Below the pieces are notes generated by a model that saw nothing but the letters and a program-made list of their open reading frames with translations, did not search any database and was not told the DNA's origin. The position numbers and the translations under genes were made by a program. DNA of 64,000 nucleotides from Streptomyces sp. 7-21 (GTDB lineage: Bacteria; Actinomycetota; Actinomycetes; Streptomycetales; Streptomycetaceae), in the NCBI RefSeq assembly GCF_016741785.1, contig NZ_JAERRL010000001.1:248001-312000 (forward strand), written 5' to 3'. Each line of letters begins with the position of its first letter. The first letter of the stretch is position 1. This document shows positions 61,032 to 64,000 of the stretch, piece after piece.

Positions 61032-64000
61032 TCAGCGGCCGGACTTCTTGGGCCCCTGACGGGACCCGCCCGCGCCCGCTGCCACGGCGCCCTTGTCCCG
61101 GGAGCCGTCCTTGGCACCGCCCCCGGAGCCGGCGGCAGACCCGCCGGCCGGCTTGGGTGCCTCGAACGTCTCCAGCGCCTCCAGCACGTCCTGGACACGG
61201 GAGATCTCAGCGTTGATGTCCTCGCGGCGGCGGGCGAGCTTCTCCAGCTCACGCTTGCCCTCCTCGACCATCCGCTTGGCCTCCCGTTCGGCGGCGTCCC
61301 GCTGCTCCCGCGCCTCCCGCAGGATCTCGGCCCGCTGCCGCTCGGCCTCCTTCAGCAGGCTCTCCGCCTTCTTCACCGCGGAGATACGTACCTTACTCGC
61401 CTCGGCGTTGGCTTCCGAGATCGTGGTCTCGGCCGCCGCCCGCGCCTCGGCGCGCTGCTCCTCGGCCGCCTTGACCAGCTTGTCCACGCGCTCGCCCGCG
61501 GCCCGCGACAGCTCGGCCGCCTCCCGCCGGGCGCGGTCGTGCAGCTCCTCGATCTCGGCCTCAACGCGGGCGCGGTGCTCCTCGGCGCGCTCCCGGATCG
61601 ACGCCGCGTCACGCCGCCCCTCTTCCAGCAGCTGGTTGGCGTCGCTGCGGGCGTTCTCGACCAGCTCGCTGCCCGCCTCCTGCGCCTCACTGACGATGCG
61701 GCTGGCCTCCTTGCGCGCCGCCGCGACCATGGTGTCGGACTGCTCCTCGGCCGAGGCGGCGATGCGCAGCGCCTCCTCCTGCGCCTTGGAGATCAGCTCG
61801 TCCGCCTGCGCAGCGGCCTCGCTCCGCTTGCGCGCCGCCTCGCGCCGCGCCTCGTCCTTGATCTCGTCGGCCTCCGCCCGCGTCCGCTCGGCGGCCTGCT
61901 CCGCGGCGGCGCGCAGCCGTTCCGCCTCCGCGATCGCGTCCCTGACGGTGCGTTCGGCCAGCGCGGAGGCGGCCTCCTTCTCCTCGGCGGAGGCCCGCAG
62001 CACGCGCTCGGCCTCGCGCTGCGCCTCGGCGCGGCGGGCCGCGATCTCCGCCTCGGCCTCCTCCCGCAGCCCGGCCACGGAGTCCCGCACCTGCTGCGCC
62101 TTGTGCTCGGCCGCGGCCACCAGCGTCTCGGCGCGCCGCTCCGCCTCGTCCAGGCGGGCACGGGCCGTGGCCAGCATCTCCTCGCTCTGCTCCCGGGCGC
62201 TGGCGCGCTCGCGGTGCGCCTCGTCCCGGGCCTCCGCCAGCAGGCGGTCGCCCTCGGCGCGCAGCCGTGCGGCCTCCTCCTGTGCCGCCGCCAGCGCCTG
62301 CGCCGCCTCGTTCGCCGTGCGCTCCGCCGCCGCGGCGGCCTCGGCGCGCACCCGGTCGGCGGCCTCCTGCGCCTCCTCGCGCACCCGGGCCGCCTCGGTG
62401 GTGGCCTCGCCGCGCAGCCGGACCGCCTGCTCCTCGCCCTCGGCGCGGAACCGGGCGGCGTCGGCCGCCGCCTCGTCCCGCATCTCCTGGGCGGCGCGTT
62501 CGGCCTGCTCTGTCAGCGACTTGATGCGCTCGGCGGCCTCGGCGCGCAGCCGCTCGGTCTCGGCGCTGGCGTCGGCGCGCATCCGGTCCGCCTCGGCGCG
62601 GGCCTCGATCAGCGACTCCTCGGCCTGGACGACCCGCTGCTCGGCCTCCTCGCGCAGCCGCGTCAACTCGGCCGTGGCGGCCTCGCGTTCGGCCGTGATG
62701 GCCGCCTTGGTCTCCTCGCGCAGCCGCTCGGCCGCCTCCTCGGCCTCCCTGGTGACGCGCTCGGCGTGCTCCGCGGCCTCGTCGCGCGTCTTCTCGGCCT
62801 CGGCGCGCGCCTTGCGCAGCGCCTGCTCGGCCTGGTTGCGCAGGGTCGTGGCGCGCTCGATGGCCTCGGTGCGCACCCGCTCGCTCTCGGAGACCGCCGC
62901 GGCGCGCGTCTCCTCCGCCTCGGACTTGGCCTGCGCCAGCAGCTCCTCGGCGCTGGCCGCGGCCTCCTCGATCTGCTGCACGGACTCGCGGCGCGCCTCC
63001 GCCCGCAGCCGTTCGGCCTCCTCGGCGGCCTCGGCCCGCAGCTGCTCGGCCTCGCCGCGCAGCCGCCGCGCCTCTTCCTGGAGTTCGACGGTCTTGGCCC
63101 GGTACTCCTTGGTGTCGTCCTGGGCCGCGCCCTTGAGCTGCTCGGCGACGTCATGCGCCTCGGCGCGCAGCCGGTCGGCCTCCTTCTCGGCCTCGGCGCG
63201 CAGCCGTTCGGCCTCCTCCGCGGCGGCCTTCTTCGTGGCCTGGGCCTCCTCGGACGCCTTGTTCAGCACGTCCTCGGCGGTGCGGGCGGCCTCGGCGATC
63301 TGGGCGGCGTACTCCTCGGCGGACTTGGTGCGCGCCTCCTCCGTGGCCTCCGCGATCAGCTGCTCGGCGCGGGCACGCGCGTCGGCGAGCACCTGCTCGG
63401 CCTCGGCCCGGCGGCTGTCGGCCTCCTCGGTGGCCTCCCCGACCAGACGGGCGATCTCGGCCTTGGCGGTCGCGGTGCGCTGCTCGTACTCGGTCTCAGC
63501 CGCCGCCCGCCGCTTCTCGGCCTGCTGGCTGGCCTCGCTGACGAGCCGCTCGGCCTCCTCGCGGGCGGCGCGCAGCGCGGCGTCGGCCTCGGCCTTGCGC
63601 TCCTCGGCCTCGCGGACCATGCCGGCCGCCTCGCGGCGGCCCGCCTCCGCCTCCTCCGCCGCGCTGGCGCGCAGCCGCTCGGCGTGATCGGACGCCTCCT
63701 GCGCCTGCGCCGAGGCGGCGTTCAGCAGCCGCTCGGCGTCGGCCCTGGCGCGCCGCAGCACGTCCTCGGCCTCGGCACGGGCCGCCTCGGCCTCGGCGGC
63801 GGCGCGCTGGCGCGCCTCCTCGGCCAGCCGCTGCGCCTCGGCCCTGGCCTGCGCCAGGGCACGCTCGGACTCGGCGCGGGTGTCCTCCAGCAGCCGCCGG
63901 GCCTGCGCCTCGCTGCGGGCGCGCAGCTGCTCGGCCCAGGCGACGTTCTCGTTGACGTGGGATTCCACGGTGGAGCGGCGCTGCGCCAGCTCCTCGTCGA
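61032..64000 (-). CDS. scy: Polarity/cytoskeletal coiled-coil protein Scy, 5' end outside window
   Basis: A very long coiled coil that, with DivIVA and FilP, organises the hyphal tip in Streptomyces. At least 989 residues are visible and the frame is still open at the right edge (reading DEELAQRRSTVESHVNENVAWAEQ near the edge), so the N-terminus is missing; S. coelicolor Scy has about 1300 residues. The sequence is a near-continuous repeat of Ala/Glu/Arg heptad- and hendecad-like units (EEAERLRAEAEEEAD-like). The C-terminal RREDINAEISRVQDVLEALE matches the FilP end, followed by a Gly/Ser-rich tail. Confidence 0.9.
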   Translation of the reverse strand, partial: DEELAQRRSTVESHVNENVAWAEQLRARSEAQARRLLEDTRAESERALAQARAEAQRLAEEARQRAAAEAEAARAEAEDVLRRARADAERLLNAASAQAQEASDHAERLRASAAEEAEAGRREAAGMVREAEERKAEADAALRAAREEAERLVSEASQQAEKRRAAAETEYEQRTATAKAEIARLVGEATEEADSRRAEAEQVLADARARAEQLIAEATEEARTKSAEEYAAQIAEAARTAEDVLNKASEEAQATKKAAAEEAERLRAEAEKEADRLRAEAHDVAEQLKGAAQDDTKEYRAKTVELQEEARRLRGEAEQLRAEAAEEAERLRAEARRESVQQIEEAAASAEELLAQAKSEAEETRAAAVSESERVRTEAIERATTLRNQAEQALRKARAEAEKTRDEAAEHAERVTREAEEAAERLREETKAAITAEREAATAELTRLREEAEQRVVQAEESLIEARAEADRMRADASAETERLRAEAAERIKSLTEQAERAAQEMRDEAAADAARFRAEGEEQAVRLRGEATTEAARVREEAQEAADRVRAEAAAAAERTANEAAQALAAAQEEAARLRAEGDRLLAEARDEAHRERASAREQSEEMLATARARLDEAERRAETLVAAAEHKAQQVRDSVAGLREEAEAEIAARRAEAQREAERVLRASAEEKEAASALAERTVRDAIAEAERLRAAAEQAAERTRAEADEIKDEARREAARKRSEAAAQADELISKAQEEALRIAASAEEQSDTMVAAARKEASRIVSEAQEAGSELVENARSDANQLLEEGRRDAASIRERAEEHRARVEAEIEELHDRARREAAELSRAAGERVDKLVKAAEEQRAEARAAAETTISEANAEASKVRISAVKKAESLLKEAERQRAEILREAREQRDAAEREAKRMVEEGKRELEKLARRREDINAEISRVQDVLEALETFEAPKPAGGSAAGSGGGAKDGSRDKGAVAAGAGGSRQGPKKSGR

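Noticed and set aside
61093..63687. Very long Ser/Ala/Arg-rich open frame antisense to scy
   Set aside because: It is the complement of the repetitive coiled-coil codons of scy.

Overview
The window looks like the chromosome of a Streptomyces or a very close actinobacterial relative. It is strongly GC-rich, and it carries the lysA-hom-thrC-thrB-rho-LCP-rpmE-prfA-prmC-sua5-wecA-atp block followed by nucS and the coiled-coil cytoskeletal genes filP and scy in the usual Streptomyces order. All calls come from reading the sequence; no database search was possible.

Positions 1-16720 are accessory. A complete actinomycete integrative and conjugative element (AICE, pSAM2 type) of about 15.4 kb lies between two direct copies of a 45-bp sequence (1267-1311 and 16648-16692). 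The right copy is the 3' part of an intact tRNA-Arg(CCG) gene. A second, related integrase gene (1-1018, cut by the window start) abuts the left copy, so at least two elements appear to be stacked at this tRNA. Inside the element, left to right, are: a structured 0.9-kb non-coding stretch with three CRISPR-like repeats, a tRNA-like remnant and an operator-like module; GntR and HD-hydrolase genes; convergent Nudix and XRE/DUF5919 genes; a structured leader with two tRNA-acceptor/T-arm mimics and hairpins sharing one loop sequence; a membrane/signalling operon (PycTM-like protein, DUF2637 protein, GGDEF protein, Cys-rich protein, sliding-clamp-like protein); the FtsK-type DNA translocase with a palindrome cluster behind it (candidate clt); small spread-type genes, one with an in-frame stop; primase-polymerase and RecA-like helicase; excisionase and integrase.

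Positions 16835-41125 are conserved chromosome: a single-domain response regulator, nrtL, lysine and threonine biosynthesis, rho, an LCP cell-wall enzyme, L31, RF1 and its methylase, threonylcarbamoyl-AMP synthase, a phosphatase-like protein lacking its nucleophile, a WecA-type transferase, the complete F1Fo ATP synthase operon (atpIBEFHAGDC) and a DUF2550 protein.

Positions 41126-64000 are more variable: a LysR/acetyltransferase pair, a two-component system, a cobalamin adenosyltransferase, a TetR-controlled ABC exporter, a 122-bp MITE-like inverted repeat, a 3-hydroxyacyl-CoA dehydrogenase, a STAS protein, a large ATPase-like membrane protein with a repetitive tail, nucS, a flavin-dependent oxidoreductase, two successive ABC exporter cassettes of the same type, then filP and the 3' part of scy, which runs off the right edge.

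The most unusual material is in the AICE: the repeat array, the repeated RNA-like structures, the inverted operator module shared by the GntR and xis-int regions, and a gene set (GGDEF, PycTM-like, HD, Nudix) that could form a nucleotide-signalling circuit.
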